The notes beneath the pieces are model-generated. The model was not told the DNA's origin, did no database searches, and saw only the letters and a list, made by a program, of their open reading frames with translations. 64,000 nucleotides of DNA from Myxococcales bacterium (GTDB lineage Bacteria; Myxococcota_C; UBA6777): contig JACKEL010000011.1 of assembly GCA_020632975.1 (NCBI GenBank), positions 62,001 through 126,000 of the forward strand. Direction: 5' to 3'. Below are positions 33,973-43,257 of the stretch, in pieces (the first letter of the stretch is position 1; each line of letters starts with the position of its first letter). The position numbers and the translations under genes are program-made.

Positions 33973-36444
33973 TCAGCGTTGGGGAACGAGCTTGCCTTTT
34001 TTGGCGTCCCAATACCACAGACCATCCGAAGAATCCGTTCGCTTCTTTGGTTTTGAGGCGCCATTTTTCTTCGAATTGACGGGCAAGGACTCTCGTTTCG
34101 ATGGAGGATTGGTCTTTGCGTCCTCTTTGGGCTTTGCTGCGGGGGTCGTCTGCTTTTGGCTGCGTGGGGCTTGTTCTTCAGGGAAAGAACTGGTGGCTTG
34201 CTTCTCACGCAAAAGGAAGAACCACAAACTAAAGCTCAACGCGACAACGAGCAAAAGGCCCAACAAGACGCGCGAAACGAGATGAGGGGGTTCGCTCTTT
34301 TTCTTCGCATGTGTTTGCGAAGAACGAGCTTGGGAGAGGCTTGCTTCCTCGCTCTTTCTTGCGCGAGGCGCATCCAAACGAGGAAGATCCGCTGGAGAAA
34401 GATCTCCGCGAGGCTCTTTGGGTGTCAAACGACCCCGCGAAGGCAGCTTGGCTTTGGAAGGGCTCTCCTCTTGAACAGGACTCCGCTCGAAAAGCGCAAA
34501 ACTGGGTTCTTCTTGTTCCAAGTCAGCAAGCAACGAGGGAACAACCCCCACAGGGACAGTGCGATAGTCTCGCCCTCTTCTCATCAAGGGAACGGGATCA
34601 GCCAATGTGTCCCGCGCAGCCTCTGTTGGGTCTTCTTCCTCACTGGGCGTTCTTGAGACCGCAGGGAAAGCCTTCATCTCACCTGTACGAAGCGTGGCAG
34701 GGAAGTTTTTCTGGGACCCTGAGCCCGACGGAGGAGCAGGAGCGACCGTCTCTACAGAGATGGAAGGCGAGGAGCGCCTTTTTTCCTCTTCAGCGGCTTC
34801 GACCATCTTTTCTAGGATGGCCTTGGAAAGTAGTGCTTCATCCTCGATGTTGGTGGGTTCGTCTTCCACAAACATCTCTGGAGCGTTCCTGACCTTTTCT
34901 TCGAGCGAAGGTTCAGCGGTCTTGGAGACCTCCGCGCTGTCGTTCCCATCACCACTGACAGGAGGAACAGCATCCAAAGAGTCGAGAGATTCGGGTGTAT
35001 TCGAGATGCCCCACCCGCTCAAGTTTCCGCTTGAGCCGATCACATCGAGCGCATCTGAAGAGGACGCAACTTGTTCTGCACGCATCCACGCTTGTGCTTG
35101 GCCACGTCCATCAAAAGGCTCGACGGGCGCGGTCACTCCGCGAGGCAGCAAAGCTGAGGGATCAACCACAACAGAAGAGACAGATGCCAAGGAAGCCGAC
35201 ATATCCGTGCGTTTGGGATCTTTACCGATCACCAAAGCACCGCCAGACTTTTGCTTTTCTTCTTGCGATGTCGGGGCTTGGGCGATGGCTCCACCGCTTT
35301 TTTCGGCGACTTTCTTTTGCGAGGAAGGCTTCTCTCGTCCTTCTTCCAAAAAGTCCGTTGGGTTCAAGGGTGTGCCACGTCTTGCGATGGTATCGAGAGA
35401 CATCGTTGCAAGAGAAGCCTGCTCTTGCGCGGGGATAGGTTGGCTCACCAAAAGGTTGAGTTCTTCGAGCGGAGAAACAACAACAGCGGAAGGAGGCGGC
35501 TTGGTGGCCTTTTCAGCATGGCGAGGGATCGGCGATGCGCTTCGCGAAAGTGCAACAGAGTCGCCAGCCGCAAAATCTGCTTCTTGTCGCAAGGAGCGAT
35601 GGCTTTCAGAAGACGGGCTGCGTAGAGAAACCTCCGATCGCGGCGGAGTGAGCGATGGATCAGATGGTTTTGAATTGGGCAGATCATCGCCACTCAAGAC
35701 TTCAGGCGATCCAACAAGCTCTTCAAAGCTTGATGAAGAGTGACCTTCAGGTTTGGGACTGAGGGCATCTTGGTCGATAAAATCGAGCAAAGAAGCTCGT
35801 TGGGAAGGCAACAGGTCGTCTGAGGAGATCGGTTGTAGGGTGGGTACAGCTTGGGTTGAGCGAGGTGTAAAAGGTGCGGAAGAGAGTCCCGCAGAGCCGA
35901 TCTGCAACATCGAGGGAACGCGCGACGAAGAAGGTGGCGGCACCAACGCATCAAGTTCCCCAGAGGTCATCGAGAGTTCTTCTTTTCCGGGCTCAAGGCG
36001 CTCAAGAACGGACTTGATCACAGTCGAAGAGACCAACACATATTCGAGATGAGCGCACTTTGCGGCTTGGCACAAGCGCGTTTGAGACGTTTCAGAGAGG
36101 GGGCGCCACACCAAGGTAGAGAGGGTTCCTTGGGAAAGTTGTAGAGGAACAAAAGAGTCTTGTTTCATCCAAGAAAGAGGGATATCGCGGGGGGGCGAGA
36201 TCGCTCCTTCTTCCCACATCAACATCACCTGTTCATCGGAAAGAAAACGGCATTCCCATTCTTCAGAAAGCGCATGTTGCAGAGACTCGCTAGACACCAC
36301 CCCCATGCGCTCCAAGATCAAGCCAAGGTCTTCACCATTGACTTCTTGTATGGTGCGCGCTGCAAGGAATGCGCTTTCTTCTAGTAAGCCTCGTTGTATC
36401 AAGCGTTCACACGCCCTCAACAACCCTTTCTCAATCTCCCACAC
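33973..36444 (-). CDS. GspE/MshE N-domain protein without ATPase
   Basis: 823 residues, GTG start with GGAG 6 nt upstream. Residues ~10-150 match the pattern of the type II secretion ATPase N-terminal domain (MshEN/GspE-N): LGLILERMGVVSSESLQHAL, then the DIPLSWMKQDSFVPLQLSQG region. This domain binds c-di-GMP in MshE-type proteins. No GspE ATPase follows. Instead there are about 580 residues of Ser/Pro/Glu-rich disordered sequence, one TM segment (VLLGLLLVVALSFSLWFFLL, near residue 735) and a short basic tail ending WYWDAKKGKLVPQR. A c-di-GMP- or polarity-linked scaffold is inferred. The conserved Arg of the c-di-GMP motif could not be confirmed by eye. Confidence 0.6.
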   Translation of the reverse strand: MWEIEKGLLRACERLIQRGLLEESAFLAARTIQEVNGEDLGLILERMGVVSSESLQHALSEEWECRFLSDEQVMLMWEEGAISPPRDIPLSWMKQDSFVPLQLSQGTLSTLVWRPLSETSQTRLCQAAKCAHLEYVLVSSTVIKSVLERLEPGKEELSMTSGELDALVPPPSSSRVPSMLQIGSAGLSSAPFTPRSTQAVPTLQPISSDDLLPSQRASLLDFIDQDALSPKPEGHSSSSFEELVGSPEVLSGDDLPNSKPSDPSLTPPRSEVSLRSPSSESHRSLRQEADFAAGDSVALSRSASPIPRHAEKATKPPPSAVVVSPLEELNLLVSQPIPAQEQASLATMSLDTIARRGTPLNPTDFLEEGREKPSSQKKVAEKSGGAIAQAPTSQEEKQKSGGALVIGKDPKRTDMSASLASVSSVVVDPSALLPRGVTAPVEPFDGRGQAQAWMRAEQVASSSDALDVIGSSGNLSGWGISNTPESLDSLDAVPPVSGDGNDSAEVSKTAEPSLEEKVRNAPEMFVEDEPTNIEDEALLSKAILEKMVEAAEEEKRRSSPSISVETVAPAPPSGSGSQKNFPATLRTGEMKAFPAVSRTPSEEEDPTEAARDTLADPVPLMRRGRDYRTVPVGVVPSLLADLEQEEPSFALFERSPVQEESPSKAKLPSRGRLTPKEPRGDLSPADLPRLDAPRARKSEEASLSQARSSQTHAKKKSEPPHLVSRVLLGLLLVVALSFSLWFFLLREKQATSSFPEEQAPRSQKQTTPAAKPKEDAKTNPPSKRESLPVNSKKNGASKPKKRTDSSDGLWYWDAKKGKLVPQR

Positions 36445-36955
36445 AACAGGCTCCTTTTCCTGCCTATCAACTTATCCTTTAGTTTTCCCATGCCGTCTTT
36501 CTTTATGATGTAACAAAACGAAGACAAGTCTCTTAAACTCAATATAAATCTTCACTGAAGCACGAAGCATCTCGCAAAATCCGCCCTCCACAAGGAAGGA
36601 CACACGAGAATCTGGGCCCTCTTCTACACCCAACTTCTCAGGAAAACAACAAGATCTTGAGAGTTGTTTGGAGGGCGACTTGAAGAGCCAACACCTTCTT
36701 ACAACGTTGCATAGTTTGATGCGTCGCAAGAATCTTTCTATCCCTGTTTATCTTTTTGGCGGACAAGAAAGTTTTTTATCTTACACATGTTACTAAAACA
36801 ACGCAAGAATTTTACACAACGGGGGCTTAGTTGAGTAGAAGAACAGATAAACGACTCAACCAAGACACCCAAAAACATGACATCGTCTAACAGAATGCAA
36901 AGGCTTTCTGTAAAACGTGTTCTACATCTTATAGTGGTCGGTTTCAGATTTTTTG
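36445..36955. other. Intergenic region beside the TnpB element
   Basis: 511 bp, more AT-rich than its surroundings, with no supported gene. A 7-bp inverted repeat (GTTGAGT/ACTCAAC) lies near 36832-36862. The bases just left of 36956 would supply the guide part of the predicted TnpB RNA. Confidence 0.4.
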
Positions 36956-37090
36956 GTGAACTACTCGGCTCTAAAGAGCCGAGCTTCGAGCAGGATGAGC
37001 TGCTCTGTTTTTTGACGCTTCACGGCGACCTGCACCCTTGGCGTTTGCCGCAGGTGTCTGATGTGTCGCTCCACGTCCTTTGTCTGGCAG
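36956..37090 (-). ncRNA. Predicted TnpB guide RNA (reRNA/omegaRNA)
   Basis: In characterised TnpB systems the guide RNA scaffold comes from the 3' end of tnpB and the element's right end, with the guide just beyond the boundary. Here the last ~120 bases of tnpB run into the 9-bp right-end hairpin (36964-36983) and TTCAC, which fits this layout. The 5' limit is arbitrary and no transcript is shown. Confidence 0.4.
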
Positions 37091-38368
37091 AAGAACTCCC
37101 CGCACAGACAACTCCGTTCCAGAGTCCAAGATCCGTTCGATTGCTCTTTTCTTTAACACGCGCGCGGCATTTCTGTCCGCATTGTCCTTGTGACCGCACT
37201 GTTGACAGACAAAACTTGCTTGACTCGCACGATTTTCTGGGTGAGTGTGGCCGCAATCTGCACACTCTTGCGAGCTATAACAAGCACTTACTTTGTACGT
37301 CACTTTTCCTGCCCGGTACGCTTTGTACTTCACGAAGCTGTATAACTGATGCCATCCCACGTTCAGGATCGCACGATTCAGCCCCGCCTTCGCTTTCACT
37401 CCCTTCCGTTCGGTCTTTCCCGTCTCTTCGTTATACTTCGCTTTCGGTCGCTTCGTCATTTGTTTGATTCGCAAGTCCTCAAACACCAACACCTCTGCGC
37501 TTTCCACCAACGCTTTACTCGTTTTGTGATGGAAGTCTTTGCGGATATTCGCGCTTTTCTCACACGAACGGGCGATCCTCCACTTTTTCTTTTCCCGCCT
37601 CCTTGAACCTTTTTTTCCCCTTGCGAGCGCTCTTTGCAGCCTCTTTTTCTTCTTCTCTTCTCGCTTCACCGAGCGTTTTTGTTCGGCGGTGAAATCATAA
37701 CCTTGGCGCGTTGTCTGGGCGGGGATATGGATACCACAATCCACCGCTTCCACAAGAGATTCCAGTTCCGCCGCTGTTTTCGCGCGCAAATGTCGGAGGT
37801 ATTGCTCTTGATCGAGTAACTTGGAGTCATCAAGACCATCTTCATAGCAAAAAGACAACCAATAACGGGCATTTTTCTTTTTGATGCGTATGGACTTGGG
37901 CAAGCGAAAGTGAGGAACATGTTGGTTGAACGCCAACACGCCGATGTGGTTGGTTTTGGTTCCGACAAAGAGCTTCAACTGACGATTGTCAGGGCAGACC
38001 TCAAAGAAGAAGAGTTCGCTGGTGAGGTGGAGGCTCAGATTGTCATGTTTTTTCTTGAGTTTGGGTTTTCCGCAAAGACCTTTGAGATGGTGTTGAAAGG
38101 TGTTGTACCAGTTGACAGCAGAATTGCGCAAAAGTTGGCTAGGACAATCGGCAAGCCAAGGGGTGAGTTCTTTGTTTTTGAAGTGAGAATAGGTTTGGTC
38201 GATGGGAGGGAAAAGGCCGGTGTGAGAGAGTTTGCGTGCGAGAGTTTGATGGTATTGATATTCTTGACATTTCGCGTTCCAGATCATCCGAACACAACCA
38301 AGCCATTGGCTGAGGGTGTGTTTTTGTTGCGGGGTGGGGAAGGCTTGAAAGCGAAGGCCCATCAACAT
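36971..38368 (-). CDS. tnpB: TnpB RNA-guided nuclease (OrfB_IS605 type)
   Basis: 465 residues from the ATG at 38368, which has AGGAG upstream. An N-terminal OrfB helix-turn-helix/wedge region is followed by the RuvC-like nuclease. All three acidic residues are in place: D210 (VDCGIH), E297 (FEDLRI) and D398 (NADRNAA). A zinc ribbon is formed by C369/C372 and C388/C391. TnpB proteins are the ancestors of Cas12 and cut DNA next to a short motif using a guide from the element end. Some substitution is seen in the first motif (VDCG instead of the common IDLG). The gene appears full length, so the nuclease may be active. Confidence 0.9.
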   Translation of the reverse strand: MLMGLRFQAFPTPQQKHTLSQWLGCVRMIWNAKCQEYQYHQTLARKLSHTGLFPPIDQTYSHFKNKELTPWLADCPSQLLRNSAVNWYNTFQHHLKGLCGKPKLKKKHDNLSLHLTSELFFFEVCPDNRQLKLFVGTKTNHIGVLAFNQHVPHFRLPKSIRIKKKNARYWLSFCYEDGLDDSKLLDQEQYLRHLRAKTAAELESLVEAVDCGIHIPAQTTRQGYDFTAEQKRSVKREEKKKKRLQRALARGKKGSRRREKKKWRIARSCEKSANIRKDFHHKTSKALVESAEVLVFEDLRIKQMTKRPKAKYNEETGKTERKGVKAKAGLNRAILNVGWHQLYSFVKYKAYRAGKVTYKVSACYSSQECADCGHTHPENRASQASFVCQQCGHKDNADRNAARVLKKRAIERILDSGTELSVRGVLLPDKGRGATHQTPAANAKGAGRREASKNRAAHPARSSAL

Positions 38369-38701
38369 GGTTTGGAGCTCCTGTGGTCGAGGTGCAAGAG
38401 TAAGGGGCACGATGAAAGGAGTCAAGTCGATGCAGTAGGTGTTTGAGCGGAGTCTAGTGTGGTCTCTTCGGGTGGCGCTCCGCTCGAAGTGGTGAAAGAT
38501 GACGTCGAGCAACAACAAACGCCTCCCTCTCCAAAAACCATCCAACGCTCCGCACAAGCACAACAGCAACACCCCACAAAAAAGCAAGGGGGGGCGCTAA
38601 CCCGCCCCTCAAGGAGCGGGACTGCGCGCCTTATGAATCAGTTCAATTTCTGAAAAGACCCCCGCCCCACGCAAAGTGTCCCCAGAAGATCGCTACGCTA
38701 C

Positions 38702-40339
38702 TTAGATGGTACCTTGCCAACGCTCTCCAACCCAGCCACCAAAGTAGGAAGAGAAGAATGCGGTGATGGCAAAACCAAAGAATGCGAAGATCACGAACAT
38801 AAACGCGGTTCCTTCAGCTTCGCGGCACATATCTTGGGGATACCAGTTTTCGTAAGGTGCGGCAGCAGGTGTGATGTCGCGACGTGGGATCGTGGGGCTA
38901 TCAGACACCAAGCACACAAGCTCGCCCAAGGTCTTGCCAGGGCGGGGGATACGTGTGCGGTGGATACAAGACTGGTTTGCGCCAGAAACGTCCGCACAAA
39001 GGGGCAAGTAGCCTACGAATTGGTTTTGAACACCATCTTTGCGCCAAACTTTGTACACGCGAGCGTACAAAGCACGGCAGTAACGGGGTGCAGGGAACCA
39101 GTCTTTGAACTTCTCGCCTTTTCCAACCTTCGCGAGATCAGCGGTTCGGTTGGGCATCACACGGCAGTATGTATTCTTGCGCTCTTTTACGGCACCAACG
39201 CGGATACAAGGCTGCGTCGCATCGTCCGTCTCGCTGCACAAGGGGTAGTAACCTTTGGACAAGACACGTTCGGGGCGTGGGCTGACTTGGTAGAGGTCTT
39301 TGGACTGTGCGTCTTTTTTGCAGTCGTCTGCGGGGAACCAATCGCGGAAACGGCGACCCAAACGCTCTTTCTTGGAATCTGCTTGATGATCTTTCATCAA
39401 ACGACAGATCTTTTTGCCTTTGTTGTCTTCCATGCGGATACAACGCTGACCCGTCACTTTGGTGGCCGAGCAGAGGGGGAAAAGCAAAGGATCGGGTTCA
39501 ACGACGTTATAACCAGCGTACTTTTTGGAAGTCGCGCCAAGGAAAAAGACACCAATCAAAGATGCTGCGATGATCGCTGCGGCGGTACCGAGGACACCTT
39601 CGCGCGCGGTGTTTCCAGCGCTCAAACGAGCGGTCACCATGCTGCCCAAGAAAAAGCCGACTTGGGGAAGGATCAACGCACCAATCAAGAAGACAAAGTT
39701 GTGGCCTTCGCTGACAACGAAGTCAGCGTACCATTTAGAGAGACCGAAAAAGACGCCCGCAGTGATCAACGAAGCCACGACCGCGTTGATACCAACCCAC
39801 TTGCCGCTCACTTGTGTGGGAGCCCACTCAAGCTCTTTGGGATCGAGTTCATGGCGCATCTTTTCGAGGAGTTTTTCGAGGGCTTTCTCATCGCCCACCC
39901 CAAGCAGCTCTGCGATCTGTCCCATCGCTTTGCGTTCTTCGCCACTTACGCGACCAACGCCAGCCAAACCACCTGCGGAGTCAGCGACGACTTCGCACAG
40001 ATGCAACAAGTTACCTTTGTGCTCAGGACGGATATGCTTGAGAACAGCCGCCACCAAGCGCAAACCGCTTACGAAGAACTCATCCGAAGGTCGGTGGTTG
40101 CGATCCAACCAAACCTTCAAGATCCCCGCGCCATCGGCATTCATGAGGCCGTTCTCTTCGACGATCTCAAGGATCTTTTCCATCTCTTCTTCTTGGAAGG
40201 AGCCATCCGCCCAAGCGACGTAGATCAAAGGAAAAATAGGAAGAAAGCGGAAGCTCTTTTCGTTGAGTTGGAGCGTATCCATCGCTTGCTTGAGCTTTGG
40301 ATCTTTCTGGATCTTTTTGAGCACATCTTGCATCGACAT
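38702..40339 (-). CDS. TerB-domain membrane protein with three Cys modules
   Basis: 545 residues from the ATG at 40339 (GAGG 8 nt upstream). Residues ~1-150 are TerB-like: AWADGSFQEEEMEKILEIVE is the typical acidic helix pair of tellurite-resistance TerB. Three TM segments follow (GINAVVASLITAGVFFGL, FVFLIGALILPQVGFFLG, LGTAAAIIAASLIGVFFLG). Three repeats of about 75 residues share PLC-x8-Q-x-CI, then a single Cys, then WFP or WYP with a closing Cys. A final TM segment (FMFVIFAFFGFAITAFF) ends the protein. The Cys modules are probably periplasmic and disulfide-bonded. I do not recognise the module; function is unknown. Confidence 0.7.
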   Translation of the reverse strand: MSMQDVLKKIQKDPKLKQAMDTLQLNEKSFRFLPIFPLIYVAWADGSFQEEEMEKILEIVEENGLMNADGAGILKVWLDRNHRPSDEFFVSGLRLVAAVLKHIRPEHKGNLLHLCEVVADSAGGLAGVGRVSGEERKAMGQIAELLGVGDEKALEKLLEKMRHELDPKELEWAPTQVSGKWVGINAVVASLITAGVFFGLSKWYADFVVSEGHNFVFLIGALILPQVGFFLGSMVTARLSAGNTAREGVLGTAAAIIAASLIGVFFLGATSKKYAGYNVVEPDPLLFPLCSATKVTGQRCIRMEDNKGKKICRLMKDHQADSKKERLGRRFRDWFPADDCKKDAQSKDLYQVSPRPERVLSKGYYPLCSETDDATQPCIRVGAVKERKNTYCRVMPNRTADLAKVGKGEKFKDWFPAPRYCRALYARVYKVWRKDGVQNQFVGYLPLCADVSGANQSCIHRTRIPRPGKTLGELVCLVSDSPTIPRRDITPAAAPYENWYPQDMCREAEGTAFMFVIFAFFGFAITAFFSSYFGGWVGERWQGTI

Positions 40340-40528
40340 CGCGCGAACCTCGTGCCTTTCTAACGTTAACAGACCATCCCTAGGGTTTGTCTTTGCGTCG
40401 TATCTGTACGGAAATACACGGCCATTTCGACAACCGCAGAATAGGAAACTCAATTAGGGTGGGGCAATCTTTGAAAAAACAAGCGGGATATTGCGACAGG
40501 CGCTCGGCCCTGTCAAGCAGAGTTGCAC

Positions 40529-41221
40529 TTAGCGTCGTGCAACTGTCTTTCGAGGCAGGCGTTCACAGCGGGGGTGTCGGGTGTACATACGCACATAACG
40601 AGGCATACGTTTCGCGAGATAACGTTGGAAAAGCGCTTTGTTTCCAACGAAGAGATCCAAACGGGAGCCTTTGATCCGCCCTCCCCGATCATCTGCGATA
40701 AAACAACCATGGTGCGGGACCCCTGCTTTGCGAAGCAAGCGACGCAAAGCGGGGATGTACAAACGCGTTCCAAGAGGGATGCGGCGTGTATCCACAGCGA
40801 CCGAACGGAAGGGAGACAGAGGCATCCCCGACGCCCCGACACCCATCGGAAAGAGACGTCGGTCGATTTGACGCACCACCAAGCAGCGATCACTTGCAGG
40901 CTGACAAGAGCCCGCATACTGAACCAATCGTCCATCACGCAGACGTCCAGAGCCTTGGAGTCGAAGAGCCTTGGCAAAACGACGGGAAACCCAGGCCAGT
41001 CGGCGATTTTTGCGATATAGCGCCACATGACGACGGCGCTTCCCTTCGCGCGCCAACCAATACACCGTGAGACGGTGACTTCCAAGGTCAAAGCCTTCTT
41101 GGGCGGGACGAACTGGCGTACTCGCACACCCAGACAAAACACAGGCCATCAGGAAAAACACAGAACCCATCGCCACACTCCTGTACGTGTGCGGGGGCTT
41201 CAAGTGCGCCATATCAATCAT
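40529..41221 (-). CDS. 3D-domain lipoprotein
   Basis: 230 residues from the ATG at 41221, preceded by GGAGG at 7 nt; longer in-frame starts have no such site. The signal region ends with lipobox VLSGC. The C-terminal half is a 3D domain (three conserved Asp, double-psi barrel as in MltA and YabE-type proteins): SVAVDTRRIPLGTRLYIP, then HHGCFIADDRGGRIKGSRLDLFVG. Such domains act on or bind peptidoglycan. The N-terminal MltA barrel is absent, so a small wall-binding or lytic protein is the best guess. It lies downstream of ruvB on the same strand, 114 bp away. Confidence 0.75.
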   Translation of the reverse strand: MIDMAHLKPPHTYRSVAMGSVFFLMACVLSGCASTPVRPAQEGFDLGSHRLTVYWLAREGKRRRHVALYRKNRRLAWVSRRFAKALRLQGSGRLRDGRLVQYAGSCQPASDRCLVVRQIDRRLFPMGVGASGMPLSPFRSVAVDTRRIPLGTRLYIPALRRLLRKAGVPHHGCFIADDRGGRIKGSRLDLFVGNKALFQRYLAKRMPRYVRMYTRHPRCERLPRKTVARR

Positions 41222-41343
41222 CACGATTCCTCCGTATTCATCGGCCTTCGCGGCATATCCACGATATCGATCCTCTGGAAGCTTTCGTGACCAAGACGCC
41301 GTCTTAGCCCACCGCGCGGATGACCTCAACGATCAACCGCAGC

Positions 41344-42408
41344 CTAAAACAAAAGCGCTTGTTGGGCGGAAAGCACACTGTCTTTTTCGAGGTGCGCCAT
41401 CCCGCCACGTGTCACCACGCGTCCACGAGGAGTACGTTGCAAAAGTCCCTGTTGGATCAGGTAAGGCTCGTAAACATCTTCAATGGTTCCAGCCTCTTCA
41501 CCAACAGCAGCAGCTAAACTCTCTACGCCTACAGGCCCACCGTCAAATTTCTCGACGATGGTCAACAACAAACGCCTATCCATATGATCAAGTCCCAGGG
41601 CATCAATTCCCAAGCGCCACAGGGCATGATCCGCGATCTCTTGATTGATATCTCCTTGGTTTTTCACTTGTGCAAAGTCGCGCACACGTCGCAACAAACG
41701 GTTGGCGATCCGCGGTGTTCCACGTGCCCGCTTCCCGATCTCCATCGCGCCTGTGTCACTGATCTCGATCGACAACAAAGACGCACTTCGCTGCACGATC
41801 TGTTTCAGGGCTTCCACGCTGTAATACTGCAAACGGCTGATAATCCCGAAGCGATCGCGCATAGGCGAGGTCAACAAGCCCGTTCGCGTCGTCGCACCAA
41901 TCAGTGTAAAAGGCGCCAAGGGCAGCTTGAGGTTTCGAGCGTGTGGACCTTCACCCACCACGTAGTCGAACTCAAAGTCCTCCATCGCGGGGTAAAGGTT
42001 CTCTTCCACCACAGCGTTTAAGCGGTGGATCTCGTCGATGAAGAGGATATCGCGGGCTTGAAGGTTTGTCAGGAGTCCAGCGAGGTCGCCTTTGCGCTCA
42101 AGTGCTGGTCCACTCGTGATCTGGATGCTGACACCCAACTCTTCAGCGATCAGACGCGCCATCGAGGTCTTTCCGAGACCTGGAGGACCACACAACAACA
42201 AGTGATCCAAAGGCTCTCCCCGTTGGCTGGCTGCGGTGACAAAGATCCGCAAGTTCTCTTTCAGCTCGTCTTGACCGATGTAATCGTCAAACGAGCGTGG
42301 TCGCAACGTTCGATCCAAGACGCGTTCATCCCGTGTTGCCGTTGGTTGCAACGCTGTGCGGCCTCCCTCGGGAAAACCCACTTGATCGGTTTCTTGTGCC
42401 TTTGCCAT
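41344..42408 (-). CDS. ruvB: Holliday junction branch-migration ATPase RuvB
   Basis: 354 residues. The AAA+ core has GPPGLGKTS (Walker A) and LFIDEIHRL (Walker B), the RuvB signature TLIGATTRTGLLTSPMRDRF with its sensor-1 and arginine region, and the winged-helix C-terminus (TPRGRVVTRGGMAHL). It forms the hexameric motor that drives Holliday junctions with RuvA. SD AAAGGAG precedes the ATG. It is 45 bp after ruvA on the same strand; ruvC is not nearby. Confidence 0.97.
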   Translation of the reverse strand: MAKAQETDQVGFPEGGRTALQPTATRDERVLDRTLRPRSFDDYIGQDELKENLRIFVTAASQRGEPLDHLLLCGPPGLGKTSMARLIAEELGVSIQITSGPALERKGDLAGLLTNLQARDILFIDEIHRLNAVVEENLYPAMEDFEFDYVVGEGPHARNLKLPLAPFTLIGATTRTGLLTSPMRDRFGIISRLQYYSVEALKQIVQRSASLLSIEISDTGAMEIGKRARGTPRIANRLLRRVRDFAQVKNQGDINQEIADHALWRLGIDALGLDHMDRRLLLTIVEKFDGGPVGVESLAAAVGEEAGTIEDVYEPYLIQQGLLQRTPRGRVVTRGGMAHLEKDSVLSAQQALLF

Positions 42409-42453
42409 CGCTCTCTCCTTTGGTGACTTTCGTCACACGCTCTACTTATAAGA

Positions 42454-43062
42454 TTAGGCGCGTGTCAGTTTTTGCAAGGCGACTCGTACAAGCTCGCCTA
42501 GCGAGACACCGTCCTCGATCTCTGGGCGCAACAGGCCAGAGATCTGCTCGACCTGCGCGGCTTTGTAGCCCATATTCAACAAGGCAGACTTCAAATCCTC
42601 CGTGATTTCTTTGATCTTGTCTGCTTGGTTGGCTTCCGCAGAAGACCAACCAAGATCCAAATCGATCACTTTGTCTCGAAGATCCACGACCATACGCTCG
42701 GCCTTTTTCTTGCCGACGCCTGGAATCGCCGTCAATCGGACATGAAGACCTCGTTTCAAAGCATCAACAAGCTCTGTCGGTGCGATGCCGCTGAGGATAT
42801 TCAATGCCATGCGCGGGCCGATCCCCGAAACCAACAGCAACAACCGAAAGATCTCGCGCTCTTCTGTGGTCGAAAAGCCCATCAGAGAAAACTGATCTTC
42901 CCGGATATGCGAATGGATATGCAAAGTGGCTTCCTTCCCTTCTTCGGGAAGATCGTTGTAGGTCGTCAACGAGATCTGCACGTCGTATCCCACACCACCC
43001 ACATCAACAAGCACGCTATCTACTCTTTTTTGAAAAACTTTTCCACGTAAACGACCGATCAT
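42454..43062 (-). CDS. ruvA: Holliday junction DNA-binding protein RuvA
   Basis: 202 residues from the ATG at 43062 (AAGGAGG upstream); a longer frame start 45 bases earlier is unlikely. It begins MIGRLRGKVFQKR, the usual RuvA OB-fold start. Two helix-hairpin-helix motifs (LLLVSGIGPRMALNIL and LTAIPGVGKKKAERMV) bind the junction, and the C-terminal helical domain (LGYKAAQV-type) contacts RuvB. It is the first gene of a ruvA-ruvB pair, divergent from ligA. Confidence 0.96.
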   Translation of the reverse strand: MIGRLRGKVFQKRVDSVLVDVGGVGYDVQISLTTYNDLPEEGKEATLHIHSHIREDQFSLMGFSTTEEREIFRLLLLVSGIGPRMALNILSGIAPTELVDALKRGLHVRLTAIPGVGKKKAERMVVDLRDKVIDLDLGWSSAEANQADKIKEITEDLKSALLNMGYKAAQVEQISGLLRPEIEDGVSLGELVRVALQKLTRA

Positions 43063-43257
43063 CGGTGTTTGCCTCCTTGCTTTGCACGAATGTCCTATCT
43101 TTATCACAAACTCTTGTCACAACAGAACACGAACCGTCTCGCCACATAGAACATTGCCTAACCCTTCTCACTGCGATACACCAATGACGTACTTTTGATC
43201 ACTAGACACACGAACACCCCTTTTGGGGCGCCGTGGAAAAAGACGGAGATCTGCTCG

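Larger units (their letters stand above)
36956..38633 (-). mobile_element. IS200/IS605-family element carrying only tnpB
   Basis: The transposase-associated gene tnpB is flanked by imperfect palindromes, as in IS200/IS605 elements. The 3' (right) end has a perfect 9-bp hairpin, CTCGGCTCT-AA-AGAGCCGAG, at 36964-36983, followed by TTCAC. The 5' (left) end has CCCGC...GCGGG at 38601-38620, followed by TTATGAA. No tnpA (Y1 transposase) is present, so it is an IS1341-type, non-autonomous element. Exact ends are estimates. Host DNA on each side ends the GspE-N and TerB genes' upstream or downstream regions; no gene is interrupted. Confidence 0.65.

Noticed and set aside
37910..38446. 178-residue open frame on the plus strand inside the TnpB element
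   Set aside because: Antisense to tnpB, which has the complete catalytic set; no separate family match such as TnpA.
38714..40363. 549-residue open frame opposite the TerB-domain gene
   Set aside because: Antisense shadow of the supported minus-strand protein, which has SD and domain evidence.
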